A stretch of DNA of 64,000 nucleotides from Moraxella lacunata (GCF_900453205.1 NZ_UGQU01000003.1:310001-374000); one strand, 5' to 3'. Shown: positions 8,512-18,735, numbered from the stretch's first letter. Numbers and translations: made by a program. Notes: a model not told the origin generated them from the sequence alone.

Positions 8512-11500
8512 TTAAATAATTGTCGTGCCACTCTCTGTGGTGAGAGTCTTAAATTCCTCCATTAGTGCCAAAGACACATCGAGTGCTTTGTTAAAGCCGT
8601 CAATGTCTGTATGGGTGGCAGTTTTGCTTGACTTGAACAGACCAAGTAACTGGGTGGCACTAATGCTACCGCCGTCAGCAAAGCTGATATTGATGTCAGC
8701 ATTATCGCCTCCTGTAAAGAAGTCTTTGATGGTCAGCTCATCAGTACTTCCAGATACTTTTAGAATAAGGTCATTATTCATCTTGGTAAGACCCCTGCCA
8801 ACTTGGTTAAAGCTTATGCCATCAAAGTAGATGTTGTCATAGCCACCGTCTGTATTAACGATGGTGTCTTTGCCAAAACCTTTGGTAAAGTAGTATAGGT
8901 CATTGCCACTGCCACCGATAAGTCTGTCATTGCCACTGCCACCGATGAGAATGTCATGTCCTGCTTTGCCATCTAAGGTGTCTGCCCCTGCTAAGCCCTG
9001 TAATTGGTCATGACCGTCTGTGCCATAAAGCTTGTTGGCACGAGCATCTCCGATGATGTGATTGTCTTTTGAGATGGTTAGCGGTGCATTATCATGGACA
9101 TCTGGGCTTACGGCAGGTGGCAGAGCTGATTCATCAGACTTTGTTGGCACTTCTTTACCAAAAAGCTCATAGATTCTCTTGTAATCAATCTGACCGCCTG
9201 TCTCAAACTTGATGGTCTCGATAACGCTGTCGGCACTGCCAAAGAAGTCTTTTAGTGTTACTTGATTGGTGGTGCTACCATTGACTCGCAGTATCAAATC
9301 ATTGCCTGACATCAAAAGAGTGGAACCTACCTGATTAAAGGTAATGCCATTACCAAACACCAACGTGTCATTACCGCCTTTATCAATGATGGTGTCAACG
9401 CCTTTTGTGTAGACAAACGTATTATCGGCGGTTGTGCCTCTTAAGGTGTCATTGCCTTGGGTGTCTTTGATGGTATCACCGATGGCAACAGGGGCTGATG
9501 GAGATGTCTCTGTGGGCTTATCCACTGTGGCATCAGCAATGCTAAGGTTGATATACGCCCCTGCACTGTGATTAAAACTGTCTTCACCCCATAAGATGAA
9601 TTGAAGGTTGCCTGCTGTTCCTTTGGGTGGTGTGCCTGTTAAGGTGAGCGTGCTGGGGTCAAAGGAGAGCCAATCAGGTAGGGGCTCATACTGTCCATCA
9701 GCCCCCGTGCTGGCAAGTGTGAGACGATAAGACAGCTCGCTGTCATAAGCATCCACGTCTTTAATGGTGTCTTTATCAAAGGTGATGGATAGGGCTTTGT
9801 CAATCTCGCCTTTGATGGGTCTTGGGTGTTTATTTACCCAAGGGGCGTGGTTATTAGCCTGGGCAAATATTTTTGCCTCAAATTCGCTTTGAGATAGCGT
9901 GGTGGTATTACCGCCTTTTGTAAAGGTGATTTCATCCATGCGATTGTCAAAGCCGTCTACCTGTTCTGCAAAGTAATCTATGAGCGTGATTTGGTCGTTT
10001 GTGCCCTTAAAGCGAATTTGGAGCATGTCATGATTGCTTGCTGTGTTGGTTACACGCACAAGCATCGCCTCTGACAAATCATAGCCATGAATCGCCAAAG
10101 TGTCTTTGCTCTCTAAGCTGTCAGTGCTTAGGATGGTATCACGCCCACCGCCTTTTTGATAGATGATGGTGTCATTACCTGATAGGGCATTAACAAAGTT
10201 GTCTTTGTTGTTTAAGGTAATGATGTTATCTAGGTCATTACCAAAGGCTTTTGTTGCCTCGCCTTTTAAGATGAGATTCTCTACATCATTAAACAGTAGG
10301 TTGTAAGAGCCTGTTTTTACAGTATTGCCAAACTCGTCAAAACTATAAAATGGACGGTCAACATGTTGTTCTACGGTATCTATACCGCCATCGAACTGCT
10401 CTACAACATCATCAAACTCATTATCAACGACATAGTAGTCGTTGCCAAGACCGCCATCCATGAGGTCGGCACCCATGCCGCCGTCAAGAATATCATCACC
10501 GTCACCACCATTAAGGGTGTCATTGCCTACACCACCCATCAGATGATTGTTGCCAGCATTACCGATGATTTGGTTGTCAAATTCATCACCAATAACATTA
10601 AAGTTACCATCACCTAGCAAAGTAACCGCCTCAAAGTTGTTGCTGGACAAATCGAAATCAGAGGCGATGTGAATGGTGTCATAGCCTCCTGCTAAGTCTT
10701 TGCCTTCTTCAAGGTAGGTGTCAAATTCATCAACAATATACACGTCATCGCCAAGACCACCGATGAGGGTGTCTGCACCTTCTCCGCCTTCTAACCAGTC
10801 GTTGCCATTACCACCTGTTAGGGTGTCTGCACCTTCTCCGCCGAATAATTTTATGTTGTCATAAGCATAGTAGGACACATGGGTTGTCTCAGGATTATTA
10901 ATAACAGCAATCACATCATCACCAAGACCACCATCAGCAGTACCTTTATGAATGGTAATGGCATCATCGCCTGCTTCCCCATAAATTTTAACATAAGGAT
11001 TGTACCCTGTACTAATGATAGTATCATCGCCATCGCCTGCATAAACAGACACAAAACCAACATGACTTACACTACTTTGTCCATTATCGTAGTGCTTGAC
11101 CTTAAAGGCATTGTCATTGAGGTTGATGACATCATTACCATCTTTGGCATAGATTATTTTATCCCCAAATCCAGCACCAGCAATGTCATTGATAACATCA
11201 TCAGTGTTGGAGTAATGAGCCTCAAACTTCCCTTGTGAAATAAAGTCTCGCAGACTAAATTGAGTGGCATGATAATTGTTATGCCCTCCAGTTAAATTCA
11301 AATCAACACCCTCAACATAAACACTTAAGTCGTCCATCTGATTAATGTCAAAGTTTGTTATCGTAAAGTAGTTGTTGGTATGTGCTTTACCATCACTACC
11401 ATAAGGGCTGTTTGGGTATTGCCATCTATGGATTTCATAAACTAAGGTTTGGCTGTTACTGTCATAAATAAATTTACCCAATCTGTTGTGATTGTTGCTA

Positions 11501-14500
11501 AATTCATAATGCCCAACCTCACCTACTTTGTATAAAAAATTACCATATTTTGCCAATTTAAGACTTTCATAGTTAGACATGCCATTATAACCTGTCATAC
11601 CTACACTCCCCCAGTGACCCCAAGGAATGTAGGCAAGATTGCTATCAATATGAATAATACCATCTTTATCATCAATGAGAGTATTTGTTGTTCCGTGGAT
11701 ATGATAGGCATCGTAACCACGACCGCCAATTAAAGTATTGACCCCATGATTATCCCTTAGAATATCATCGCCATCACCCCCATAGAGCGTATCATTCCCC
11801 TCATTACCATAAAGTGTGTCATCGCCATCACCACCATAGAGCGTATCATTCCCCTCATTGCCATAAAGCGTGTCATTGTCATCTTGACCTTCCAAAATAT
11901 CATCTCCTTGTCTGCCAAACAAGATATCGTTACCTGCATTCCCTGTAATATGGTCATCACCATCAAAGCCATACAAGGTATCATTATCAATATTGCCTTG
12001 CAATAATTTGGATAAGATGTCTATGGCATTCCATTCAATACCGCCATCAAAACGCAAGACATCAATCACATTTTTATTAATGTTTGGTGTCGTATTATCT
12101 ACAAAATAATCAGTAATGGTTACACGATTTTCAGTTTTGGCTTGCCAAATCACTAAATTCTTTTGGTCTTTATAAATGGCAAGATTTTCAGGATTAATGT
12201 CTTTAAAATAAAGAATGTTTACCCCCTCTCGCTCCTTAACAATGTCTTGCCCCCAATCTTTCTCAAAGACATAAATGTCATCGCCATCTCCACCCTCCAA
12301 GATGTCATTGCCCCTACCGCCATTTAGAATATCGTCATCACTAATGACACTAACTACATTAAAAGAGTTTCTATCAAATTGTGTATTCCCTCTTAGAATA
12401 TCATTGCCATCGCCACCACTTAGAATGTCTTGACCGCGCCCACCCTCAAGTATGTCATTTCCTTCTCCGCCATTTAGGGTGTCATTACCATGCTCACCAT
12501 ACAGCCAATCATGACCTTCTCCGCCATTTAGGGTGTCATCGCCATTTTTGCCAAATAACTTATCATCACCCATACCGCCATAAATAATATCATCTTCATT
12601 GTCATAGCCTAAGATGGTATCATTTTGATTGGTGCCTTGCGCAATTTTGGCTTTAATGTCATTTGCTGTCCAAACAATACCATCTGCAAATTTAAGGCGG
12701 TCAAGATGATAGCTGGTAAGACCATTATTGTCAAAGAAATTGTCTACAGTAATGCTATCGTTTGACAAGATGGCATCATTTTGCAAGTATTGAATAATTA
12801 AGTTTCCATTCTCTCTTTTGAGTAGAATCATTTCAGGTGTAATGTTTTGCCTAAATTCAATCGTGTCGTATTTATTTTCCGAAGCCGTTGTGATGATATC
12901 TTTCCCATCACCCAGACCAAAGAGATAGGTGTTGTTGCCCGTACCGCCTTTTAGCACATCATTGCCAGCACCACCAATCAAAATATCATCACCTTCATCG
13001 CCGTCTAACTCATCTTTGCCATCGCCACCATCTAATATATCATCACCATTCTCCCCATAAAGCGTATCGTTACCCTCTTGTCCTTGCAGGTGTGCGTTTT
13101 GGTTTGCATAGGCATACAGTTTATCATCACCTGTACTACCTTGCTGGGCTTTGTGTAAAATGTCGTTCACCGTCCAAATTGTGCCATCAGCAAATCGAAT
13201 TTGATCAATGCGATAGTCGGTTTCTCCGCTTTTATCAAAGAAATATTGGATGGTAACGCTGTCCTCTGGTGAATATTGAATAATAAGATTGTTTTGATAA
13301 TCTCGTTTTAGACCAACCATTTCAGACTTAACATCACTGGTAAAATAGATGGTATCCAGTTTTGCTAAATTCGCATCATGATTAATGATAATGTCTTTAC
13401 CATCACCCAGCCCAAACACATAAGTGTCACTACCTGCACCGCCCTCTAAGCGGTCGTTACCCGCACCGCCAATGAGAATGTCATTATCCATTCCCCCTCT
13501 TAATGTGTCATCACCCATCAAGCCATAAACAATATCATTACCCTCTTTAGCATCCACGACATCATCTTGTGCTGTGCCTTGAATACTATCTCCCTTATAA
13601 CTTGCATTGGTAGTTGAGATAGATTCCAACATTAAAATGGTTGCCAATTCATCTAAATTTTGCTCTTTGATAGCCATATTAAATTGCTGTAACCAATCAT
13701 TATAAAGTTGGCTATGATTAATATCCAAATATTTGATAGTAAAGTTAAGTTCTTCAATAAGTTGTTTACCGTAAGTTGCCTCTTTTTTGTAGCTGTCAAT
13801 AAGCTGATGAATTAAGGTGCGAAAATCAGCCTGATAGACTTCTTCTAAAACCCCCTTATATTCGTGTTGATTAAGTTTGAAATCCACCAAAGACAACCAA
13901 ACTTTGTGATGGGTCTGACTTAACAGCTGACTGTGTAGATTGTTTAAAGTGTTGCTATAAGCCCCCTCTAACGCCCCAACCGCAAACCGATGTAATCCAA
14001 TATTACTCCATTCATCCTCCTTACCCCATAAGGCTTTTAATGCCCCTAATTGCTGTAAATTCACTCGTCCTTCTATGAGTTCTCCTTGTTTTGTATTGGC
14101 TTGTCCTGTCCAATGGATAAGGATTTGCTCGGCAATGGTAGATTGATTCTCAAACGTAGCGGTATTAAATTGAGTAATTAAGTTTCGTAGCTGACCCGTT
14201 GTGTCATCGCTGATAGCGTGGTGCAAAGACTTGACGGTGCCATAGCCAATTAGGTTGGGTAGAGCCTTGATGTCGTCGGTAATGCCCACCTCATCATCAT
14301 TGACTTGCCATTTGGTGTTTGAAGTATTGACCTGAAACAGTAAGGTTTTGGCAATGCCTTGTTTGATAACAGGGGTAGAGATAGTCTCTGCAGGATTTGC
14401 TTCACTCGCAGTTAAGACAGTTACAACCTGATTAAAGTTGCCTTGATAAGTGTGGGTTACTTGGTTGTTATCCACTTGATTGTCTGATTGTTTGGTAAGA

Positions 14501-17391
14501 TGAATATCCAAAATACCATGTTCTGCTAAGGTTTTAAGTTCATCTGTTTGAGAGATGCCATCTTGGTTTTTATCTTGCCAGATTTTCAGACTGCGGTAGA
14601 TGTTATCTTTGGCATCAATCAGTCCATCTTGATTACTATCATATTGAGCCAGTGCCATAAAGCCATCGCTTGCTTTATTGTCCGTCCCTTGAATCAGGGT
14701 ATCCGTGCCAAACAGCTCAGCACCATTGTCAATTCTGCCATTGCCATTGATGTCCAATACCACAAAACCATCTGTACCACTGACCCAAGAGGTCTGCTCT
14801 GCAAAGCGGTTGCCATCCAAATCAAAGTTAACCCCACGGCTAAGATGAACAGTGTCTATCTGCCCGTTATGGTTAAGGTCAAGAACCAGTGGGTCAGAGC
14901 GTGTTGGAGGGTTTTTTGGTGGGGCAAAAGGTGGTGTTGGAGGGTTCTTATTATCACCACCATCTTCCGTCTCTTTTAATTTTAGTTCACCATCATTCCA
15001 GTACCATACTTTGGCGATTAATTTTTTAGTTGCAATATGATGGATGTTCAAATGGTATTCACCACTTTCAGAGTCATAGTATTTTTGCAAGTCTAGACCG
15101 TCTATGGTCGGTGCTTTTGCATGAATACGCTCATACAATTCTTTGCTGTATTTGTATATGTAATACTGTTTATCCTCGCTATACCACAAAACATCACTGA
15201 TTTTTTCACCCATCTTCAGCATTTTACCATCAATCATGATGTGACCTTTGCCATCCCTATCATAGATGTTATCAGCATATAGGTGTGTGTCAGAGGCATC
15301 TTCTACCGAGAAATGATAAACATCCTCACCCTCTAAGTCAATCATGACATCCTTGGCGTTACTTCCAAAGAAATTATCATTGCCCTTACCGCCGTTGTAG
15401 GTATCGATTTCACCAAGTGGTGATTTTGGTGCATCTTTCTTTTGACTGTTGCCATAGATATTGTCATTACCATCACCGCCCCAAAGCGTATCAGAACCTA
15501 GACCGCCTTCTAGGGTGTCATCGCCTTCTCCGCCATCCAAAAAGTCATTACCTTTTCCGCCATTTAGGGTGTCATTACCACCCAGTCCATATAGTTTATC
15601 CTTACCCTTGGAGGTAAAGTTCAGCTCATCGTCAAAATGCGAACCAACAAAGGTAACATCATAACTGCCGTTATCATAGTTGCTTAGTTTTTCACCACCT
15701 CTTTTGTATTCAAGTTGTTTATTGACATCCTCAAACATCACATAAGGGTTTTGCAAATCTTCGGTGTCTCGCCAGTGGTTGATATACAGACCATCCCCAC
15801 TGTCTGCGTATTTATGAGGGATTTGATAATCATCTTTATGACTATAATAATCCGAGTGTTTTTCCATAAGATTATTGTCATAAACCATCTTGCTCATTTT
15901 GGCAAGATTTTTGAAAAATTCATATTCCCATTCTTTATCATAGTCCTTATCATTGACAAATTTTTTGTAGCTATAACTGTCATTACCCAGTATTTTACCA
16001 AGTTTGGCTTGCCCACCACCGCTCACCGAAAAAGTAATTGCCGAATGGTTCAATAAGGCGTGACGCATGAGTTTGCCATCATCTGTATCGACTAAGGCAT
16101 TGTGAGAAAATGTGGCGGTGTCAGAGTTAAATAGGGTGTAAATCTTGATACCAGAAGAAGTGTCTTCAAAGTCTTTAATGAGGTTGAATAGGAAGTTTTG
16201 TTCCGCTTCCAAGTTCCATTCTGCTTTATTGTCCGATAATCCCCCATGAAAAGATTTTGCCAAATATTCAAACAAGGCATTGAGCTTATCCCCATTCATT
16301 AAAGCGGCAGCTTTAAGGACGCGATTAAAACTATTGATGCTATAATCATTATCTATGGTATGTAGCAGATAAGCATAGACAAACGCATCTGTTAAGGGGA
16401 TGATGCCATGCTGGTCAAGAGGACTTGAACCCAGTGGTAAGTCTGTAGTAATCTCTTGTGTCTCACCCACCTTAACGCCAGACCCTGAGACAATATCAAG
16501 ACCTTCTTCGGTAAGAATGTTGGTCATGTTGCCTTCGATACTCAAAGGCTCCCAGCCTAATGCCTCAAAAAGATTATTAACACCAACATAGCCTGCTGAA
16601 ACAAAAATCTTGAAACGACTTAACAGCTTAGCGGCTTTGCCAAGTTTGGGATGGTCAAACAGCTCTTCTAGTTTGGGCAAATCCTTTCCAGTATGATTCT
16701 TGTAGTACTCATAAATCTCTTTGACTTCATCAATGGACTCTAGAGCTTTGCCAGCCTTTTCAAGCAAATTAGCATCGGGGCGATAACCTGCGCCATTATA
16801 GCCGTAAGCCCAACTAATGCCCATTTCGTCATCTTTGATTGCCATAGACGATAAAAAACCACCCAAGCTGTGACCTGTGGTGGTTATCGTAGCACTCTCT
16901 GGAATAAGACCATCTTTTTTGGCTTGTGTCAAAAATTCTTTCATGCTATCGGACTGATCATTATCACCCTCCATCGCAAGATCGGCATCTGACACAAGGT
17001 CAGCAAATGTGGAGAAAAATCTTTCAATGCCATCAGTATCAAACTCTGTCCCACGATTGACAAGCACATAATGATTATTGTCCGTTTTTGATTTAAAAAT
17101 CATGCCATTATAGCCATTGACCTTTGTCTCGATGGTTGGTGTGAGAGGAAAAACAGGGATATTTGGCATTTCGAGTGTCACACTCACATCATCGTCATCA
17201 GCCACTTTGACAAAATCAAATTTACTGACTAGGTAGTCTGCCATGGCGGTGGTCATTTTGGATTGCTTGCTCTCCATAAGCAATGTTGGTACATCGCTCA
17301 ATGCAACCCCATCCTTTTTATTTTCTGCCAACATATAGCCAGCTCTTGCCAATAGAGCGTGATAAAACACATCTTTCATTGAAGCTTTCAT
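8512..17391 (-). CDS. Giant RTX protein with lipase-like domain and FrpC/ApxIVA-like self-processing module
   Basis: 2959 residues. Visible order: an alpha/beta-hydrolase (lipase class 3-like) N-terminus with GHSLGG, nucleophile Ser175; a first RTX block (GGxGxDxLx nonapeptides) at about 597-675; a Pro-rich linker; an Asp833-Pro834 bond opening PLVLDLNHNG, followed by a Ca-binding module with ELFGTDT and SLKIWQDKNQDGISQ, which closely matches what I know of the Neisseria FrpC and Actinobacillus ApxIVA self-processing modules (Ca-induced Asp-Pro cleavage and isopeptide cross-linking); a helical stretch; further RTX blocks near 1277-1330, 1417-1487, 1597-1707, 1810-1900 and 2180-2325; a putative Ig/cadherin-like domain (He_PIG type) near 2510-2620; a last RTX block near 2780-2830; and a C-terminus ending in hydrophobic residues. 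There is no Sec signal, so type I secretion is expected, but no exporter genes are in the window. AAGGAT precedes the ATG. The RCC1 lipoprotein lies directly upstream and has the same first codons. Confidence 0.88.
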   Translation of the reverse strand: MKASMKDVFYHALLARAGYMLAENKKDGVALSDVPTLLMESKQSKMTTAMADYLVSKFDFVKVADDDDVSVTLEMPNIPVFPLTPTIETKVNGYNGMIFKSKTDNNHYVLVNRGTEFDTDGIERFFSTFADLVSDADLAMEGDNDQSDSMKEFLTQAKKDGLIPESATITTTGHSLGGFLSSMAIKDDEMGISWAYGYNGAGYRPDANLLEKAGKALESIDEVKEIYEYYKNHTGKDLPKLEELFDHPKLGKAAKLLSRFKIFVSAGYVGVNNLFEALGWEPLSIEGNMTNILTEEGLDIVSGSGVKVGETQEITTDLPLGSSPLDQHGIIPLTDAFVYAYLLHTIDNDYSINSFNRVLKAAALMNGDKLNALFEYLAKSFHGGLSDNKAEWNLEAEQNFLFNLIKDFEDTSSGIKIYTLFNSDTATFSHNALVDTDDGKLMRHALLNHSAITFSVSGGGQAKLGKILGNDSYSYKKFVNDKDYDKEWEYEFFKNLAKMSKMVYDNNLMEKHSDYYSHKDDYQIPHKYADSGDGLYINHWRDTEDLQNPYVMFEDVNKQLEYKRGGEKLSNYDNGSYDVTFVGSHFDDELNFTSKGKDKLYGLGGNDTLNGGKGNDFLDGGEGDDTLEGGLGSDTLWGGDGNDNIYGNSQKKDAPKSPLGEIDTYNGGKGNDNFFGSNAKDVMIDLEGEDVYHFSVEDASDTHLYADNIYDRDGKGHIMIDGKMLKMGEKISDVLWYSEDKQYYIYKYSKELYERIHAKAPTIDGLDLQKYYDSESGEYHLNIHHIATKKLIAKVWYWNDGELKLKETEDGGDNKNPPTPPFAPPKNPPTRSDPLVLDLNHNGQIDTVHLSRGVNFDLDGNRFAEQTSWVSGTDGFVVLDINGNGRIDNGAELFGTDTLIQGTDNKASDGFMALAQYDSNQDGLIDAKDNIYRSLKIWQDKNQDGISQTDELKTLAEHGILDIHLTKQSDNQVDNNQVTHTYQGNFNQVVTVLTASEANPAETISTPVIKQGIAKTLLFQVNTSNTKWQVNDDEVGITDDIKALPNLIGYGTVKSLHHAISDDTTGQLRNLITQFNTATFENQSTIAEQILIHWTGQANTKQGELIEGRVNLQQLGALKALWGKEDEWSNIGLHRFAVGALEGAYSNTLNNLHSQLLSQTHHKVWLSLVDFKLNQHEYKGVLEEVYQADFRTLIHQLIDSYKKEATYGKQLIEELNFTIKYLDINHSQLYNDWLQQFNMAIKEQNLDELATILMLESISTTNASYKGDSIQGTAQDDVVDAKEGNDIVYGLMGDDTLRGGMDNDILIGGAGNDRLEGGAGSDTYVFGLGDGKDIIINHDANLAKLDTIYFTSDVKSEMVGLKRDYQNNLIIQYSPEDSVTIQYFFDKSGETDYRIDQIRFADGTIWTVNDILHKAQQGSTGDDKLYAYANQNAHLQGQEGNDTLYGENGDDILDGGDGKDELDGDEGDDILIGGAGNDVLKGGTGNNTYLFGLGDGKDIITTASENKYDTIEFRQNITPEMILLKRENGNLIIQYLQNDAILSNDSITVDNFFDNNGLTSYHLDRLKFADGIVWTANDIKAKIAQGTNQNDTILGYDNEDDIIYGGMGDDKLFGKNGDDTLNGGEGHDWLYGEHGNDTLNGGEGNDILEGGRGQDILSGGDGNDILRGNTQFDRNSFNVVSVISDDDILNGGRGNDILEGGDGDDIYVFEKDWGQDIVKEREGVNILYFKDINPENLAIYKDQKNLVIWQAKTENRVTITDYFVDNTTPNINKNVIDVLRFDGGIEWNAIDILSKLLQGNIDNDTLYGFDGDDHITGNAGNDILFGRQGDDILEGQDDNDTLYGNEGNDTLYGGDGDDTLYGNEGNDTLYGGDGDDILRDNHGVNTLIGGRGYDAYHIHGTTNTLIDDKDGIIHIDSNLAYIPWGHWGSVGMTGYNGMSNYESLKLAKYGNFLYKVGEVGHYEFSNNHNRLGKFIYDSNSQTLVYEIHRWQYPNSPYGSDGKAHTNNYFTITNFDINQMDDLSVYVEGVDLNLTGGHNNYHATQFSLRDFISQGKFEAHYSNTDDVINDIAGAGFGDKIIYAKDGNDVINLNDNAFKVKHYDNGQSSVSHVGFVSVYAGDGDDTIISTGYNPYVKIYGEAGDDAITIHKGTADGGLGDDVIAVINNPETTHVSYYAYDNIKLFGGEGADTLTGGNGNDWLEGGEGADTLIGGLGDDVYIVDEFDTYLEEGKDLAGGYDTIHIASDFDLSSNNFEAVTLLGDGNFNVIGDEFDNQIIGNAGNNHLMGGVGNDTLNGGDGDDILDGGMGADLMDGGLGNDYYVVDNEFDDVVEQFDGGIDTVEQHVDRPFYSFDEFGNTVKTGSYNLLFNDVENLILKGEATKAFGNDLDNIITLNNKDNFVNALSGNDTIIYQKGGGRDTILSTDSLESKDTLAIHGYDLSEAMLVRVTNTASNHDMLQIRFKGTNDQITLIDYFAEQVDGFDNRMDEITFTKGGNTTTLSQSEFEAKIFAQANNHAPWVNKHPRPIKGEIDKALSITFDKDTIKDVDAYDSELSYRLTLASTGADGQYEPLPDWLSFDPSTLTLTGTPPKGTAGNLQFILWGEDSFNHSAGAYINLSIADATVDKPTETSPSAPVAIGDTIKDTQGNDTLRGTTADNTFVYTKGVDTIIDKGGNDTLVFGNGITFNQVGSTLLMSGNDLILRVNGSTTNQVTLKDFFGSADSVIETIKFETGGQIDYKRIYELFGKEVPTKSDESALPPAVSPDVHDNAPLTISKDNHIIGDARANKLYGTDGHDQLQGLAGADTLDGKAGHDILIGGSGNDRLIGGSGNDLYYFTKGFGKDTIVNTDGGYDNIYFDGISFNQVGRGLTKMNNDLILKVSGSTDELTIKDFFTGGDNADINISFADGGSISATQLLGLFKSSKTATHTDIDGFNKALDVSLALMEEFKTLTTESGTTII
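11767..11874 (-). repeat. Tandem 54-bp duplication inside the RTX gene
   Basis: Two adjacent 54-base units (11767-11820 and 11821-11874) are nearly identical; each encodes 18 residues, that is two RTX nonapeptides (DDTLYGGDG / NDTLYGNEG). The high nucleotide identity indicates a recent in-frame duplication that extends one calcium-binding beta-roll. Confidence 0.75.
17359..17387. repeat. Shared 5' cassette, copy in the RTX gene
   Basis: 29 bases identical to 18662-18690 (start of the RCC1 gene). Weaker similarity continues upstream through the promoter to about position 17475, including a conserved TTTACAACCCA stretch that in this copy also encodes the C-terminus of the RCC1 protein. Confidence 0.8.
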
Positions 17392-17432
17392 AAAAAATCC
17401 TTGTAACCAAAAGTAAAAAAGAATGAGACTTG

Positions 17433-17461
17433 ATTATATACTCGTTTTAGTGGGTTGTAAA
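17433..17461 (-). promoter_or_regulatory. Predicted sigma-70 promoter of the RTX gene
   Basis: On the minus strand TTTACA (17456-17461) and TATAAT (17433-17438) are separated by exactly 17 bases, 41 bases upstream of the RTX ATG. The -35 box lies inside the last codons of the RCC1 gene. The same arrangement recurs upstream of the RCC1 gene. Confidence 0.65.
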
Positions 17462-18694
17462 CAGCGATTTTTGTACTGTTAAAACATCATCACGACTTGC
17501 TTGTCCTTGACGAGACTCCCCTGTACCAATCATACCACTAAACCAGCCCCAAGCATATAATTCTCCGTCTTTAGTTAAAACGCCAGAGGCATCATTGCCA
17601 TTCACAAGTAAGGCAGGATTATTCATATTCTCTGCAATTTTAATCGGGGTACGATAAATGGTGGTTGATGGAGCATTGTAACTACCATAACCAATTTCAC
17701 CCCAAATATATAAATTACCATCCACATCTACGGCAGAACGGTCGCCAATATTGACAATTCTATTTAGGTAAGGGTGCTTGATAGGCAAATCAGGAGCTTG
17801 ACCTTTGGGTAAGCCAAGCCCTGCCAATGAGCTATTTCCCCATACCCATACTTCACCATTATCAAGTAATGCCATACAGCCAATGCCTGTTACAGCAATA
17901 TCTACTGCTTTTCTGGGCAGAGTTACTTTTTCGGCAGGATAGTAATGGATCTCTTCATTGGTTGAACGAATGACTTCACGCCCTAAACTACCAACAGAAC
18001 TACCAGTTGTATAAACTTCTCCTTTGTTATCAAGAGCTAACACAATACCTCCTTCATTATAAATTGCCACAATATCCTTTAAATTGGCTAATTTTATGGG
18101 TGCTGTAAGTGGTTCATTTATGCCATTCATGGAACCTTGTTTATTGCTACCAATGGCATATACTTCCCCATTCTTATTGATAAAAAATGAATTGTGTGAC
18201 CCTGCACTCACATCCACAATATCCTCCAATCCTTCAACCTTTCTTAGTTCACCAACAGGTATGTCCGTTCCTGCTTTTGGGTCTACCACGCCATCATAGT
18301 TAAACCCCCAAGCCCAAACTGTACCGTCTTTTCTAAGAAGTAGCATATGACTTATGCCACCAGAGATGGCAACGGCATCATTGATACCCTCTACTGGCAT
18401 TGGAGTGGGGTCTACATGGTTACCTGTGGTGGTGGATCTGATTTTACCTGCACCACTTCCCCAAGTCCATAATGTGCCATCATCTTTAATCCCTGCCGCC
18501 CAAGTCTTTGTCATCGCCACCTTCTTAGGCTCTATGATAATCTCTAAGGGTTGTTCTAATGGGGTGTCAGGCATATTTGCCTTAGGGTATTTATCATTAC
18601 ACGCAGTTAAAGCAACAGATAGGCATAAAAAAAGAGCGGATAGGGCTCTGGTGGGGAGGGGGTGATAAAACACATCTTTCATTGAAGCTTGCAT
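17447..18694 (-). CDS. RCC1-repeat (seven-bladed propeller) lipoprotein
   Basis: 415 residues. The signal peptide ends in LTAC, with Cys32 the likely lipidated residue. The mature protein contains seven RCC1/ATS1-type repeats with the core xDGxxWxWG (for example KDDGTLWTWG, RKDGTVWAWG, DNGEVWVWG, TKDGELYAWG), consistent with a seven-bladed beta-propeller. Such propellers are usually protein-binding platforms. AGGAG precedes the ATG. The first residues (MQASMKDVFYH) are nearly the same as those of the RTX protein downstream (MKASMKDVFYH). The RTX gene starts 55 bases after this stop. In Neisseria the RTX protein FrpC is preceded by the lipoprotein FrpD, which binds it; this gene occupies the same place, although the fold appears different, so a role as outer-membrane partner of the RTX protein is a reasonable inference, not shown. 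Confidence 0.8.
   Translation of the reverse strand: MQASMKDVFYHPLPTRALSALFLCLSVALTACNDKYPKANMPDTPLEQPLEIIIEPKKVAMTKTWAAGIKDDGTLWTWGSGAGKIRSTTTGNHVDPTPMPVEGINDAVAISGGISHMLLLRKDGTVWAWGFNYDGVVDPKAGTDIPVGELRKVEGLEDIVDVSAGSHNSFFINKNGEVYAIGSNKQGSMNGINEPLTAPIKLANLKDIVAIYNEGGIVLALDNKGEVYTTGSSVGSLGREVIRSTNEEIHYYPAEKVTLPRKAVDIAVTGIGCMALLDNGEVWVWGNSSLAGLGLPKGQAPDLPIKHPYLNRIVNIGDRSAVDVDGNLYIWGEIGYGSYNAPSTTIYRTPIKIAENMNNPALLVNGNDASGVLTKDGELYAWGWFSGMIGTGESRQGQASRDDVLTVQKSLFTTH
18662..18690. repeat. Shared 5' cassette, copy in the RCC1 gene
   Basis: 29 bases identical to 17359-17387, covering codons 2-11 and the bases just beyond them. The upstream region to about 18780 also resembles the region upstream of the RTX gene. 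One frame ahead of the promoter here reads KSLFTTH then stop, the same last seven residues as the RCC1 protein, suggesting that a paralogous gene end once lay here. Confidence 0.75.
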
Positions 18695-18735
18695 AAATAA
18701 CTCCTATTACCTTGATAAAAAAAAGAATGATTTTT

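Noticed and set aside
10363-12587. Plus-strand frames inside the RTX gene (Ile/Thr- or His-rich)
   Set aside because: They are shadows of the repeated RTX codons on the other strand.
8512-17391. Search for an RTX activation and type I secretion operon beside the RTX gene
   Set aside because: No acyltransferase, ABC exporter or membrane fusion gene is adjacent; the neighbours are lipoproteins and an ATPase for metals.
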